Below are positions 28,534 through 36,957 of a stretch of DNA of 64,000 nucleotides, in pieces. Source of the stretch: Leeuwenhoekiella sp. (lineage in GTDB: Bacteria; Bacteroidota; Bacteroidia; Flavobacteriales; Flavobacteriaceae); the NCBI GenBank assembly GCA_002708845.1, contig PAPI01000023.1, positions 1 through 64,000 on the forward strand, in the 5' to 3' direction. Each line of letters starts with the position of its first letter. Positions within the stretch are counted from its first letter, which is position 1. A program made the translations under genes and the position numbers. A model generated the notes under the pieces. It searched no databases, was not told the origin of the DNA, and saw only the letters and a program-made list of their open reading frames with translations.

Positions 28534-28600
28534 AAAGTTAATGGTTGATGGTTATTGGTTGTTGTTAATCTTTGACTACATCAGTTATGAATTCTGAAAA

Positions 28601-29116
28601 ATGAGATTTAGACTCCTTAACTTGTTGTTTATCATTTTGATTTCCTGTCAAAATGATCGTATTAAAGGCAACTGGGGAAAATGCAATCCAGACGGCAGCT
28701 ATTGGAACTATACATTAACTGATAGTCTTTTAGTACTTGCTGTAGAAAAACCTAACCCCTTCATTGAAGTTTATAATGTCAAATACATCAATGAGGGGAT
28801 TATCATTTCAGATGCTAAGCAAACGGCAATACATCTAATGACAAATCCCGATACATTAAAAATCCTTTCCATTTTATCAGACTCCTTAAAACTGCAAAGC
28901 ACGCAAACCGGAGATCAATTTGAGTTATCTGAAGCCGATTTCAAGCTTGAACCAATTGATTTCAACTACTACAAATCCTGGAAAAAGAAATCTCTTTTAC
29001 GGTTCAATGAGTATGCTACACGGGTTGATTGCGCAACCCTAGAAGATAACGTACCTTCGCTCAGCTTGGATGAATTTGAAGAAGAAATAGAGATGTATTT
29101 GCACAACATTCAATAA
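28601..29116 (+). CDS. Lipoprotein of unknown function
   Basis: A 171-residue lipoprotein with the lipidated cysteine at 16 (FIILISC). The mature part begins QNDRIKGNWGKCNPDGSYW, a short beta-strand pattern like that of lipocalin-like stress proteins, and ends in an acidic helix (DEFEEEIEMYL). I do not recognise the family. It follows the M3 peptidase gene after 67 nt of repetitive T/G-rich spacer. Confidence 0.65.
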   Translation: MRFRLLNLLFIILISCQNDRIKGNWGKCNPDGSYWNYTLTDSLLVLAVEKPNPFIEVYNVKYINEGIIISDAKQTAIHLMTNPDTLKILSILSDSLKLQSTQTGDQFELSEADFKLEPIDFNYYKSWKKKSLLRFNEYATRVDCATLEDNVPSLSLDEFEEEIEMYLHNIQ

Positions 29117-29147
29117 TTTAAACTTTTAACCATTAACATCTAACCTC

Positions 29148-30374
29148 TTACTTATTCTTAAGTTCAATCCACTTACTCATAAATTTTGAGGCTTGTAAAG
29201 ATTGATGCCAAAGCATCGCTCCGGTAAAATTGTGAAGTCGGTAATCAGCAAGATTTTCTTTAAGGTGGTTTAGCCTTTCGGCGAAAACAGGCTGCCAGAA
29301 ATCGGCTTGAAAACGGGTGTTGATGATTTCTACCCCATTATTTTGAGCTTCTTGCCAACTTTCAGAATTAGAATATAAATCTATCGCTGCCTGAGCAAAA
29401 GCTTCAGGTGTATCAGCAATGCTTCCGTTAAAAGGCAATTTGCCATGCATACCTTCCGCTCCTACTGAAGTGGTTACTGCCGGAGTACCGCATTGCATCG
29501 CATCCAGTAATTTCCCTTTTAGTCCAGCCCCTGTGAGTAAGGGCGCCAATAATACTCTTGAATCTTCAATCACTTCGTGCGCGCTTTCGGCTCTGCCCAA
29601 AACTTGAAATTTTTCTCTGGGATTATGAAGTTGGGAATGTTTTTCTGCAGGGTACGAACCGTAAACATGCATTTCGGCATCAGGAAGTTGTTTGCGGATA
29701 TGCGGCCAGATTTCGGTTTTTAAATACCGTACCGAAAGCCAATTGGGCTCGTGCCGAAAATTTCCTATCGTCACAAAATGCTTTCGGTCCTTCAACGATT
29801 TCCAACGTTTAACCTCATCTTTGGTAATAGCTTCGACCATAAACGGAAGGTAGAGCAATTGACTGGCGGGAACCTTAAAAAAATCCTGAAGCAATGCCAT
29901 CTCAAATTCCGAAATAACCAGAGTAAGGTCACACCGGTAGATGCTGGCGATCTCGCGTTTGGCAAAATCATTATGCAGGTATTTTTTAGAAAAATCTGCA
30001 CCTTCTTTTAAAGCTGCTTCCCGACCCTTTCGCAAACCGTGCAGGTCTATTGTCTCAAGTACACGAAGCGCATCAGGACAATGTTCTTTTACACGCCAAC
30101 CGAATTGCTCTTCGATCACAAACTTGTCAAAAAGCACCAAATCAGGCTGCAGATTCTTAATGTAAGCGTCAAACGAAGCATCGTTGAGTTTGATTTCCTG
30201 ACTGCACACCTCAAGTGCTTCTAAATTTTCGGCATAAGGTGTTTTGCCGGCTGCGCATGCAAAATGCACCTTACATCCTACTTGTTGCAACGCATCGAGC
30301 AGTTGCATAATACGCGTTCCCGCTGCTGAAGAAACCGGTTCAGGCCAGACATTACCTATAATTAATGCTTTCAT
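29148..30374 (-). CDS. Glycosyltransferase (GT4/GT1 family, GT-B fold)
   Basis: A 408-residue GT-B glycosyltransferase. The start KALIIGNVWPEPVSSAAGTR is the donor-loop pattern of family 4 enzymes, and the C-terminal nucleotide-sugar site reads LAPLLTGAGLKGKLLDAMQ followed by CGTPAVTTSVGAEGM, with the family's conserved region at about 280-320. The substrate is unknown; there is no polysaccharide cluster around it. Its promoter box TATATTTG (30379-30386) lies 4 nt before the ATG, as at rlmB. It is divergent from gbsR. Confidence 0.87.
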   Translation of the reverse strand: MKALIIGNVWPEPVSSAAGTRIMQLLDALQQVGCKVHFACAAGKTPYAENLEALEVCSQEIKLNDASFDAYIKNLQPDLVLFDKFVIEEQFGWRVKEHCPDALRVLETIDLHGLRKGREAALKEGADFSKKYLHNDFAKREIASIYRCDLTLVISEFEMALLQDFFKVPASQLLYLPFMVEAITKDEVKRWKSLKDRKHFVTIGNFRHEPNWLSVRYLKTEIWPHIRKQLPDAEMHVYGSYPAEKHSQLHNPREKFQVLGRAESAHEVIEDSRVLLAPLLTGAGLKGKLLDAMQCGTPAVTTSVGAEGMHGKLPFNGSIADTPEAFAQAAIDLYSNSESWQEAQNNGVEIINTRFQADFWQPVFAERLNHLKENLADYRLHNFTGAMLWHQSLQASKFMSKWIELKNK

Positions 30375-30378
30375 AGCG

Positions 30379-30386
30379 CAAATATA
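30379..30386 (-). promoter_or_regulatory. Promoter box of the glycosyltransferase gene, 4 nt before ATG
   Basis: TATATTTG then CGCT then ATG, the same layout and the same four spacer bases as at rlmB. It predicts a leaderless transcript. Confidence 0.6.
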
Positions 30387-30425
30387 AGTTTCCGTTTTGA
30401 AAATAAACTTTCACATATTACTGAA

Positions 30426-30450
30426 ACTTTAAAATAGTTTACTATCTTTG
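30426..30450 (+). promoter_or_regulatory. Promoter and possible operator of the gbsR operon
   Basis: The box TATCTTTG (30443-30450) is followed by AAGT and the ATG. Directly upstream AAACT and AGTTT form a short inverted repeat across the promoter, and a similar GAAAGTTTAAAATTTT sequence recurs near 30991, before the first membrane-protein gene. These could be sites for the regulator itself. Confidence 0.45.
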
Positions 30451-30454
30451 AAGT

Positions 30455-30958
30455 ATGGAATTTAAAGAAGCCAAAGAACAATTTCTACAAACCTGGGGAG
30501 CACTGGGTTCACAGTGGGGTATCAATAAGACGATGGCGCAGATTCACGCCTTGCTTATGATTTCTCCGGACTCACTTTCTATGGAAGAAATTATGGAAGA
30601 GCTTCAAATTTCAAGAGGTAATGCCAGTATGAACCTGCGCGGACTCATAGATTGGGGCATTGTTTACAAGGAATATAAACCAGGAGAACGTCGCGAGTAT
30701 TTTAAAGCCGATCAGGATGTGGACTCGCTGGCACGAAAAATTGCTGTTGAACGCAGTAAGCGGGAAATTCAACCTACCCTGCGTGTTCTAGAAGACGTAC
30801 GCAATTTTGATGAAAACGACAGCAATGAAGCTCGAAAGTTTAAGCAAAAAACACAGGAGCTCTATGACTTTGTAAGCCGAGCCGATACTATGCTTGAAAA
30901 AATTACCAATCAAAAGGAAAACTGGGTAACCAAAACGATCATGAAATTAATGACCTAA
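30455..30958 (+). CDS. GbsR/MarR-family transcriptional regulator
   Basis: A 167-residue winged-helix regulator of the GbsR branch of the MarR superfamily. It starts EFKEAKEQFLQTWGALGSQW, has the DNA-binding helices LSMEEIMEELQISRGNASMN (about 47-66) and the wing segment KPGERREYFKAD (about 80-91). The C-terminal half is helical and probably dimerises. It heads an apparent operon with three small membrane proteins, so it may control them. The mRNA is likely leaderless. Confidence 0.88.
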   Translation: MEFKEAKEQFLQTWGALGSQWGINKTMAQIHALLMISPDSLSMEEIMEELQISRGNASMNLRGLIDWGIVYKEYKPGERREYFKADQDVDSLARKIAVERSKREIQPTLRVLEDVRNFDENDSNEARKFKQKTQELYDFVSRADTMLEKITNQKENWVTKTIMKLMT

Positions 30959-31016
30959 TATTTTTTTATTACTTAATTTCAATATTTTCTGAAAGTTTAA
31001 AATTTTAAGTATTATT

Positions 31017-31358
31017 ATGAACCTTATCACCTACATCTTATATGTATTTTTTACATCAAGTGTAATCATTTGGGTAGGAAAAACTTGTTCCGCCAAAGGA
31101 GAAGTCTTTATCCTGCAAGCATTGAATGATGCTTCTCTTACAGCACGGGTAAATCGCTCGCTTCTCATAGGTTATTATTTGGTCAATCTTGGTTATGTTT
31201 TAATATCTATCCAAACCTGGCCAGGTCTAAATTCTTTGGAAGAAGTACTCCTCGAATTGAGTCAAAGAACAGGACTTTTAATATTTCTATTAGGAGGTCT
31301 GCATTATTTCAACATCTACTTCATCACTGTGCATCTCAAGAAAATTTCTAATCCTTAA
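31017..31358 (+). CDS. Small membrane protein, paralogue of the next gene
   Basis: A 113-residue protein with about three hydrophobic segments (residues 3-20, 50-67, 84-103). It aligns end to end with the next protein: both have a G-x-x-F-I/M region after the first helix, a GYYLVNLGYVL or GFYLLNIGFAL helix and a final G-phi-phi-phi-LG-FN helix. No known family is recognised. It lies 58 nt after the GbsR-type regulator and 11 nt before its paralogue. Confidence 0.65.
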   Translation: MNLITYILYVFFTSSVIIWVGKTCSAKGEVFILQALNDASLTARVNRSLLIGYYLVNLGYVLISIQTWPGLNSLEEVLLELSQRTGLLIFLLGGLHYFNIYFITVHLKKISNP

Positions 31359-31369
31359 TACTTTAAACT

Positions 31370-31750
31370 ATGGAAACCTCAAAAATTCTAATCGGATACT
31401 TCATTTATTTACCCATTACCATTTTGCTAACTCTCTATGTTTCCCGAATACTTTTTAAAAACGGCAAACTCTTTATGATTGATATTTTTAAGGGCAAAGA
31501 AGAAATCGCTTTGGCTACCAATCAATTATTCAAAGTAGGTTTTTATTTACTCAACATTGGCTTTGCCCTGATGATTATGGAAATACATTCATACGGATTT
31601 AACGACACCTATCAAAGTTTAGTTGAAATACTGAGTTCTAAAATAGGAGGTTTCACCATCTATCTGGGCATTATGTTGTTTTTTAATTTGTTTTTGTTCT
31701 TCAGAGGAAGAAAGAAATCAAGACAAAGCCGAAATGCCCAGTTATCATGA
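31370..31750 (+). CDS. Small membrane protein, paralogue of the preceding gene
   Basis: A 126-residue protein with three hydrophobic segments and the shared FKVGFYLLNIGFALM helix in the middle, ending in a basic tail (RGRKKSRQSR) that should stay in the cytoplasm. The tandem pair suggests a heterodimeric membrane complex made by gene duplication. The stop overlaps the start of the next gene by 4 nt (ATGA), so translation is coupled. Confidence 0.65.
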   Translation: METSKILIGYFIYLPITILLTLYVSRILFKNGKLFMIDIFKGKEEIALATNQLFKVGFYLLNIGFALMIMEIHSYGFNDTYQSLVEILSSKIGGFTIYLGIMLFFNLFLFFRGRKKSRQSRNAQLS

Positions 31751-32190
31751 AAGTTGATAAAAAAGCAATAAATGGAGGCATTCTGCTTGCAACATTCGGA
31801 CTGGTATCATTCTTAGCAATAATTCACTTTGTATTTGACGGACTTGAAGTTCCCTTCCAAAAAGATTTAATTCCATTTTTTCTAATGGCCTGTATGATAA
31901 ATTATAGTGTAAGTATTCTTGTAAGTCAATTCTGTTTAAAAGCAATTCAGTTTGGCAATAATCCTAAATTGATGGGGTTGGCCTACACATTACTTTCGTT
32001 GCTAGTGATTTCAATTTTGTACAATATGCCATATATAATTTATCGGGCTTTTTTGGATGATACAGTACAGATAAAGGATTTATTATCTTTTTTACTGATT
32101 TCTGCTTTATACTTTTTCGTTTTGGGATTTATACCTGCAATTGCAATAGGTATTCCCTATGGACTTTATCTGAATGATGATTATCTTTAA
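31747..32190 (+). CDS. Four-helix membrane protein, last gene of the gbsR cassette
   Basis: A 147-residue protein with four predicted membrane helices (about 10-30, 42-62, 76-98, 112-140) and few charged residues. It is not clearly related to the two preceding proteins and matches no family I recognise. It is translationally coupled to the gene before it. The cassette ends at a strong terminator (32194-32219). Confidence 0.62.
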   Translation: MKVDKKAINGGILLATFGLVSFLAIIHFVFDGLEVPFQKDLIPFFLMACMINYSVSILVSQFCLKAIQFGNNPKLMGLAYTLLSLLVISILYNMPYIIYRAFLDDTVQIKDLLSFLLISALYFFVLGFIPAIAIGIPYGLYLNDDYL

Positions 32191-32193
32191 TAC

Positions 32194-32219
32194 AAAACCC
32201 CGCAAATTGCGGGGTTTTT
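32194..32219 (+). terminator. Terminator of the gbsR cassette, bidirectional
   Basis: AAAACCCCGC and GCGGGGTTTT (32194-32218) form a 10-bp stem with a 5-nt loop. T and A runs on both sides allow it to stop the plus-strand cassette and the convergent gcvP transcript. Confidence 0.9.
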
Positions 32220-32240
32220 ATTTTGACTGACCAGTTGGTC

Positions 32241-35084
32241 TTACATATACTCCTCAATTGGGGCACAGGTACAAATCAGGTTACGATCCCCAAACGCATC
32301 GTCTACGCGGCGAACGCTTGGCCAGAATTTATTATCTGAAACATACTCCAACGGGTAAGCCGCCTGCTCACGCGTATAGGGTAGATCCCAGGTATCAGCG
32401 GTAAGCATACTCAGCGTATGTGGTGCATTTTTCAATACATTATTTGGTTCGTCTGCAGAAACTGCATTGATCTCCTTACGGATGTTGATCATCGCATCAC
32501 AAAAACGATCCAATTCGGCTTTGCTTTCACTTTCTGTAGGTTCAATCATCATGGTACCCGCAACCGGGAAAGAAACCGTTGGCGCGTGGAAACCGTAATC
32601 GATCAAACGCTTGGCGATATCCACCACTTCGATTCCGTTTTCTTTAAAAGGTCTGCAATCAATAATCATCTCATGCGCTGCACGACCCATTTCACCAGAA
32701 TACAGAACTTCAAACGATCCTTTAAGTCGTTCTTTAATGTAGTTGGCGTTCAAAATAGCTGCTTCGGTAGATTCTTTTAAGCCGGTGGCACCCAGCATTT
32801 TGATATATGCATAACTGATCAAACACACCAACGACGAACCCCAGGGCGCGGCAGAAATAGCGGTAATAGCCTCCTCACCTCCGGTCTTGATCACCGGGTT
32901 TCCGGGTAAGAAAGGCACCAGTTGCTCTGCAACACAAATAGGTCCTACACCCGGTCCGCCACCACCGTGTGGGATGGCAAAAGTCTTATGTAAGTTTAGA
33001 TGACATACGTCTGCGCCAATTTTTCCGGGATTGGTCAATCCCACCTGCGCGTTCATGTTGGCACCATCCATATAAACCTGACCGCCATACTCGTGAATGA
33101 TACTAGTGATTTCCTGAATAGCACTTTCGTATACTCCGTGAGTTGAAGGATAGGTAACCATCAACGCGGCTAAATTATCTTTATACTGTTCTGCTTTTTC
33201 ACGTAAATCATCAACATCTATATTTCCGGCATCGGTAGCTTTGGTAACTACCACTTGCATCCCGGCCATAACGGCACTTGCCGGGTTGGTACCATGAGCT
33301 GAAGAAGGAATCAAACAAATATTTCGGTGAGATTCACCACGACTTTCGTGATAGGCTCTGATTACCATAAGACCGGCATACTCACCCTGAGCTCCGGAGT
33401 TAGGCTGTAAAGAGGTCGCTGCAAAACCGGTAATTTCGGTAAGTTGTTCTTCCAGTTTTTTTAATACAAACTGATAGCCTTCCGCCTGATTAACGGGCAC
33501 AAAAGGATGTATTCCGCCCCAACGCGCATCACTAAGGGGTAGCATTTCTGCTGCTGCATTCAGTTTCATCGTACAAGAACCCAACGAAATCATACTGTGA
33601 TTAAGAGACAAATCTTTTCGCTCCAGCTTTTTGATATAACGCATCAACTCGGTCTCAGAATGATAGCTGTTAAACACTTCATTCGTCATAAACTCTGTCT
33701 CTCTTTGCAATAAATCAGGAACTGCATTGAGTTCTTTTAAACCATCAAGATGCGTAAATTCTTTACCTAAAGCTTCAGCAAAAACTGAAATTATTTTATT
33801 AAGATCTGCCAGACTCGTAGCTTCATTAACTGCGACTGAAACGGTTTCCTCATCCGGATAGTAAAAGTTGATTTCGCTTGCTTCGGCATAGTTACGAACC
33901 GTTTTAGCATCGGTCTTCACTCGAATCGTATCAAAATAACCGGAATTTAACTGGTACAAACCTAAGTTTTCTAAAGCATCAGTAAGGGTAGCCGCCGTAC
34001 GGTGAATTTTAGTCGCGATATACTGCAAACCTTTTGGCCCGTGATAAACCCCGTACATCCCTGCCATAACAGCAAGAAGAACCTGTGCGGTACAAATGTT
34101 TGAAGTAGCTTTATCGCGCTTGATGTGCTGCTCACGGGTTTGAAGCGCCATACGCAGTGCGCGGTCACCGTTCATATCTTTACTTACCCCAATAATACGC
34201 CCGGGGATGTTACGCTTATATTCTTCACGGGTAGCGAAATAGGCCGCGTGCGGTCCTCCATAACCCAGCGGAATCCCAAAACGTTGCGTGGTCCCTACCA
34301 CTACATCTGCGCCAAGTTTACCGGGAGCTTCAAGCAACACCAGACTCATCAAATCTGCTGCGACAGCAACTTTGATGTCCAGATCGTGCGCTTTTTTTAT
34401 AAAGCCGGTATAATCGTGCACCTCACCGGTAGCTGACGGATACTGAATTAAAGCACCGAAAAACTCATCGCTAAAATCAAATTCCTGCGCGTGACCTATA
34501 ACAAGCTCAACGCCTACTGGAATTGCCCGCGTTTGCAATACGGAAAGGGTCTGTGGGAAAATATCTTTATCTACAAAAAACTTGGAGGTTCTGTTTTTCT
34601 TTTGATCACGGGTACGAACGCCGGCAAGTAAGGTCATCGCTTCGGCAGCTGCTGTAGCTTCATCAAGAAGTGAAGCGTTGGCTAGTTCCATCCCGGTAAG
34701 ATCTGCCACCATCGTCTGAAAATTAAGCAAAGCTTCTAATCGCCCCTGAGCGATTTCGGCCTGATAAGGCGTATACGCCGTGTACCAACCCGGATTTTCA
34801 AGAATATTGCGCTGAATAACTGCAGGAGTTTTTGACTCGTGATACCCCAGACCTATGTAAGTCTTAAACAATTTGTTTTTGTTTGCAAGCGCGTTAATAT
34901 GCGTAGCATATTCATACTCGCTCAGAGCAGGTTCCAGATTAAGGGGCTTCTGAAGCTTTATACCATCGGGCAGCGTCTCATAAATTAACTGATCAATACT
35001 ATCTGCACCAATTGCTTCAAGCATTTGCTCCTTTTCCTCTGGTCGTGGCCCAATATGCCGCAAAGCAAAAACATCTGTTCTCAT
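32241..35084 (-). CDS. gcvP: Glycine dehydrogenase (decarboxylating), P-protein
   Basis: A 947-residue single-chain P-protein of the glycine cleavage system, which decarboxylates glycine and passes the aminomethyl group to lipoylated H-protein. The pyridoxal-phosphate lysine is K700 in [16 protein letters not shown]. The N-terminus [20 protein letters not shown] is typical. A TTG two codons upstream (35090) is possible, but the ATG at 35084 is preferred. A TAATTTTG box lies at 35112-35119. gcvT and gcvH are not in the window. Confidence 0.96.
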   Translation of the reverse strand: MRTDVFALRHIGPRPEEKEQMLEAIGADSIDQLIYETLPDGIKLQKPLNLEPALSEYEYATHINALANKNKLFKTYIGLGYHESKTPAVIQRNILENPGWYTAYTPYQAEIAQGRLEALLNFQTMVADLTGMELANASLLDEATAAAEAMTLLAGVRTRDQKKNRTSKFFVDKDIFPQTLSVLQTRAIPVGVELVIGHAQEFDFSDEFFGALIQYPSATGEVHDYTGFIKKAHDLDIKVAVAADLMSLVLLEAPGKLGADVVVGTTQRFGIPLGYGGPHAAYFATREEYKRNIPGRIIGVSKDMNGDRALRMALQTREQHIKRDKATSNICTAQVLLAVMAGMYGVYHGPKGLQYIATKIHRTAATLTDALENLGLYQLNSGYFDTIRVKTDAKTVRNYAEASEINFYYPDEETVSVAVNEATSLADLNKIISVFAEALGKEFTHLDGLKELNAVPDLLQRETEFMTNEVFNSYHSETELMRYIKKLERKDLSLNHSMISLGSCTMKLNAAAEMLPLSDARWGGIHPFVPVNQAEGYQFVLKKLEEQLTEITGFAATSLQPNSGAQGEYAGLMVIRAYHESRGESHRNICLIPSSAHGTNPASAVMAGMQVVVTKATDAGNIDVDDLREKAEQYKDNLAALMVTYPSTHGVYESAIQEITSIIHEYGGQVYMDGANMNAQVGLTNPGKIGADVCHLNLHKTFAIPHGGGGPGVGPICVAEQLVPFLPGNPVIKTGGEEAITAISAAPWGSSLVCLISYAYIKMLGATGLKESTEAAILNANYIKERLKGSFEVLYSGEMGRAAHEMIIDCRPFKENGIEVVDIAKRLIDYGFHAPTVSFPVAGTMMIEPTESESKAELDRFCDAMINIRKEINAVSADEPNNVLKNAPHTLSMLTADTWDLPYTREQAAYPLEYVSDNKFWPSVRRVDDAFGDRNLICTCAPIEEYM

Positions 35085-35111
35085 ATACAATTTTGTGTTT
35101 TTTTAATGCGG

Positions 35112-35119
35112 CAAAATTA
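35112..35119 (-). promoter_or_regulatory. Promoter box of gcvP
   Basis: TAATTTTG, a full TAnnTTTG match on the minus strand, 27 nt before the gcvP ATG. No glycine riboswitch-like fold was seen in the short leader. Confidence 0.55.
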
Positions 35120-35193
35120 CAATTTCACATTCGATTATTTGAATAAGCAGATATTAGTTTTTAACCACCAGAATCAGTTATCAACACATGATT

Positions 35194-35201
35194 TAACTTT
35201 A
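35194..35201 (+). promoter_or_regulatory. Promoter-like box 4 nt before a GTG start
   Basis: TAACTTTA, one mismatch from TAnnTTTG, followed by GCCC and the GTG start of the UbiA-like gene. The 4-nt spacing matches the other leaderless candidates and supports the GTG as start. Confidence 0.45.
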
Positions 35202-35205
35202 GCCC

Positions 35206-36030
35206 GTGAAGCACCTTAAAGCCCTTTTTAATTTCTACATCAACAGCAGTTTGCATGTGGCTCTGGCCGTACTGTGTTTGGTATGGATTACTGAGATACA
35301 ACTGGCATTAGCCCCACAACCATTGCTGTATGGGTTTGTATTTTTTGGTAGTGTTACCGGGTATAATTTTGTGAAATATGCCGCCCTTACAGGTTTACAC
35401 CACAGACAACTCACTCAGAGTCTAAGGACCATCCAGAACTTGTCGCTACTTTGCTTTTTTGCGTTTTGTTATTTTGCTTTTCAGTTTGACTGGGTTTTCT
35501 GGCTGTACTGTTTGCCATTGGGCCTTTTAACCCTGTTATACGCCATCCCATTATTTCCGCAGCGCAAAAATTTACGACACATCCCAAGTCTAAAGGTCTT
35601 TATCATCGCGGTAGTTTGGGCAGGAGTTACAGCTTATTTGCCAGCTTTATGCGCTGTAAGATTTGATATGGCAACCGTGCTCGTAATTCTGCAACGCGTA
35701 CTGCTTATTCTCGCTTTGATGATTCCATTTGAAATAAGAGATCTCAAGTACGATGCTTTAACACTGAATACACTGCCTCAGGTTTTAGGCATAAAAAAAA
35801 CCAAACTTCTGGGTTTGGCATTGCTAATGGGCTTTGTTGTTCTGGAGCTTTTTCTACCTGAAAATGAAAATGGAGCAATTTTAATAAGTTGTTTTCTGGC
35901 ACTTATTACCGCTTTCTCAATCTTAAAAGCATCTACCCGACAATCGAAGTATTACGCGTCTTTTTTTGTAGAAGGTATTCCGGTCTTGTGGTGGTTACTG
36001 TTGCTCACCTTTAGCCAACTCGCGCTCTAA
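35206..36030 (+). CDS. UbiA-like polytopic membrane protein
   Basis: A 274-residue protein with seven to eight membrane helices. A segment near residue 180, PFEIRDLKYDALTLNTLPQ, matches the second aspartate-rich region of UbiA prenyltransferases. The first region, normally NxxxDxxxD, is missing; its place reads TGYNFVKYAALTG. It is therefore a distant or non-catalytic member of the superfamily. The start is GTG. The last 36 nt overlap the end of the convergent anti-sigma gene. Confidence 0.7.
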   Translation: MKHLKALFNFYINSSLHVALAVLCLVWITEIQLALAPQPLLYGFVFFGSVTGYNFVKYAALTGLHHRQLTQSLRTIQNLSLLCFFAFCYFAFQFDWVFWLYCLPLGLLTLLYAIPLFPQRKNLRHIPSLKVFIIAVVWAGVTAYLPALCAVRFDMATVLVILQRVLLILALMIPFEIRDLKYDALTLNTLPQVLGIKKTKLLGLALLMGFVVLELFLPENENGAILISCFLALITAFSILKASTRQSKYYASFFVEGIPVLWWLLLLTFSQLAL

Positions 36031-36249
36031 TTCCTCGCGTATACGCTTTTTACAATCCTCAGGCATTTGCTTGCACTTGGGATCTTTCATCAGCCTGGTA
36101 AGTTTTGCATTGCGCTCTGAATAATCTGCACAGTGTTTACAAACCAAATTGTGAAAGCGCACTTTCAACTTATCAAAAAAGGAGGCATCATCATACTGCC
36201 CTTTATCACAAAGGTGCCCGGCTTTTTTACAATCTACAAATAGTTTCAT
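35995..36249 (-). CDS. Small zinc-binding anti-sigma factor (ZAS type)
   Basis: An 84-residue protein with the ZAS motif H-x3-C-x2-C at H33, C37 and C40 (RFHNLVCKHC), plus further cysteines at 7 and 14 near the N-terminus. It has no membrane helix, so it would be a soluble anti-sigma that could sense redox or zinc through its thiols. It begins 3 nt after the sigma-factor stop in the same operon. Its last 36 nt are antisense to the end of the UbiA-like gene. The assignment rests on motif and position. Confidence 0.7.
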   Translation of the reverse strand: MKLFVDCKKAGHLCDKGQYDDASFFDKLKVRFHNLVCKHCADYSERNAKLTRLMKDPKCKQMPEDCKKRIREELERELAKGEQQ

Positions 36250-36252
36250 CGT

Positions 36253-36804
36253 TTATAACCAGTTTTCTTCTAAGCAACTTGCCAGTGCTGTACGGGCTCG
36301 GTGAATGATTACCCACAGATTAGACGGCGTGATATTAAATTCTTTACAAATAGTTTCGGTATCCTGACCTTCTATGGTTTTTTTCTTGAAAATTGCAGCC
36401 TGCTTTTCGGGCAATTTGTCAATACACGCATAGATCGCCACACCCAGTTCAGTGTTTTCTAAATCATCTTCTGCGGTACGATCAAAAGGATCTGCGACAC
36501 GCTCTTCAAGCCAGTCTCCAGAATCCTCATCACTATTGTAATTAACCCGTACTTCAGCCTTTCCTTTTTTAGAGTTGATTTTACGGTAGTAATCTATAAT
36601 TTTTCGCTTTAAAATCGAAATCAGCCAGGTACGCTCACTGGCCTCCCCTTTAAAGTTCTTCATCGACTTTAAGCCCGCCAGAAAGGTTTCTGAAATGATA
36701 TCTTCAGCCACCTCTTTATCGTTTACCTTCACAATCGTGTAGTTGTAGAGGTAATCTGAATATTTATCCACCCATTTTGTGGGATCGAGTTGGTGGTCTG
36801 CCAT
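36253..36804 (-). CDS. ECF-type RNA polymerase sigma factor
   Basis: A 183-residue sigma-70 family factor of the extracytoplasmic-function class. Region 2 includes EVAEDIISETFLAGLKSMKN and TWLISILKRKIIDYYRK, and region 4 includes LPEKQAAIFKKKTIEGQDTE followed by a helix-turn-helix with LWVIIHRARTALA. The frame is open up to 36837, but a TAAATTTG box at 36835-36842 overlaps that codon, so I place the start at the ATG at 36804 (MADHQLDPTKW). It is co-transcribed with the ZAS protein that probably inhibits it. Confidence 0.9.
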   Translation of the reverse strand: MADHQLDPTKWVDKYSDYLYNYTIVKVNDKEVAEDIISETFLAGLKSMKNFKGEASERTWLISILKRKIIDYYRKINSKKGKAEVRVNYNSDEDSGDWLEERVADPFDRTAEDDLENTELGVAIYACIDKLPEKQAAIFKKKTIEGQDTETICKEFNITPSNLWVIIHRARTALASCLEENWL

Positions 36805-36834
36805 AATAGAATAATAGATCGTGCTATCGCGATG

Positions 36835-36842
36835 CAAATTTA
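36835..36842 (-). promoter_or_regulatory. Promoter box of the sigma/anti-sigma operon
   Basis: TAAATTTG on the minus strand, a full TAnnTTTG match, 30 nt before the chosen ATG. It looks like a primary-sigma promoter; I see no separate ECF-type site. Confidence 0.55.
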
Positions 36843-36922
36843 AACAAATAAGATCGAGTTAAACCTCATAACCCGTATTTTCAAAAACCAAAAATATAGC
36901 CCTACCATTGGGGTACAACTCT

Positions 36923-36947
36923 TACTTTTGCCATTACAAATTTGTAA
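36923..36947 (+). promoter_or_regulatory. Promoter box plus palindrome before the methyltransferase gene
   Basis: TACTTTTG (36923-36930) is a full promoter box. It is followed 3 nt later by the perfect 14-bp palindrome TTACAAATTTGTAA (36934-36947), which covers the expected transcription start and is a possible repressor site. Confidence 0.45.
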
Positions 36948-36957
36948 CCTGCATACT

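Noticed and set aside
36805-36837. Longer start of the ECF sigma factor
   Set aside because: The upstream codon overlaps the TAAATTTG promoter box.
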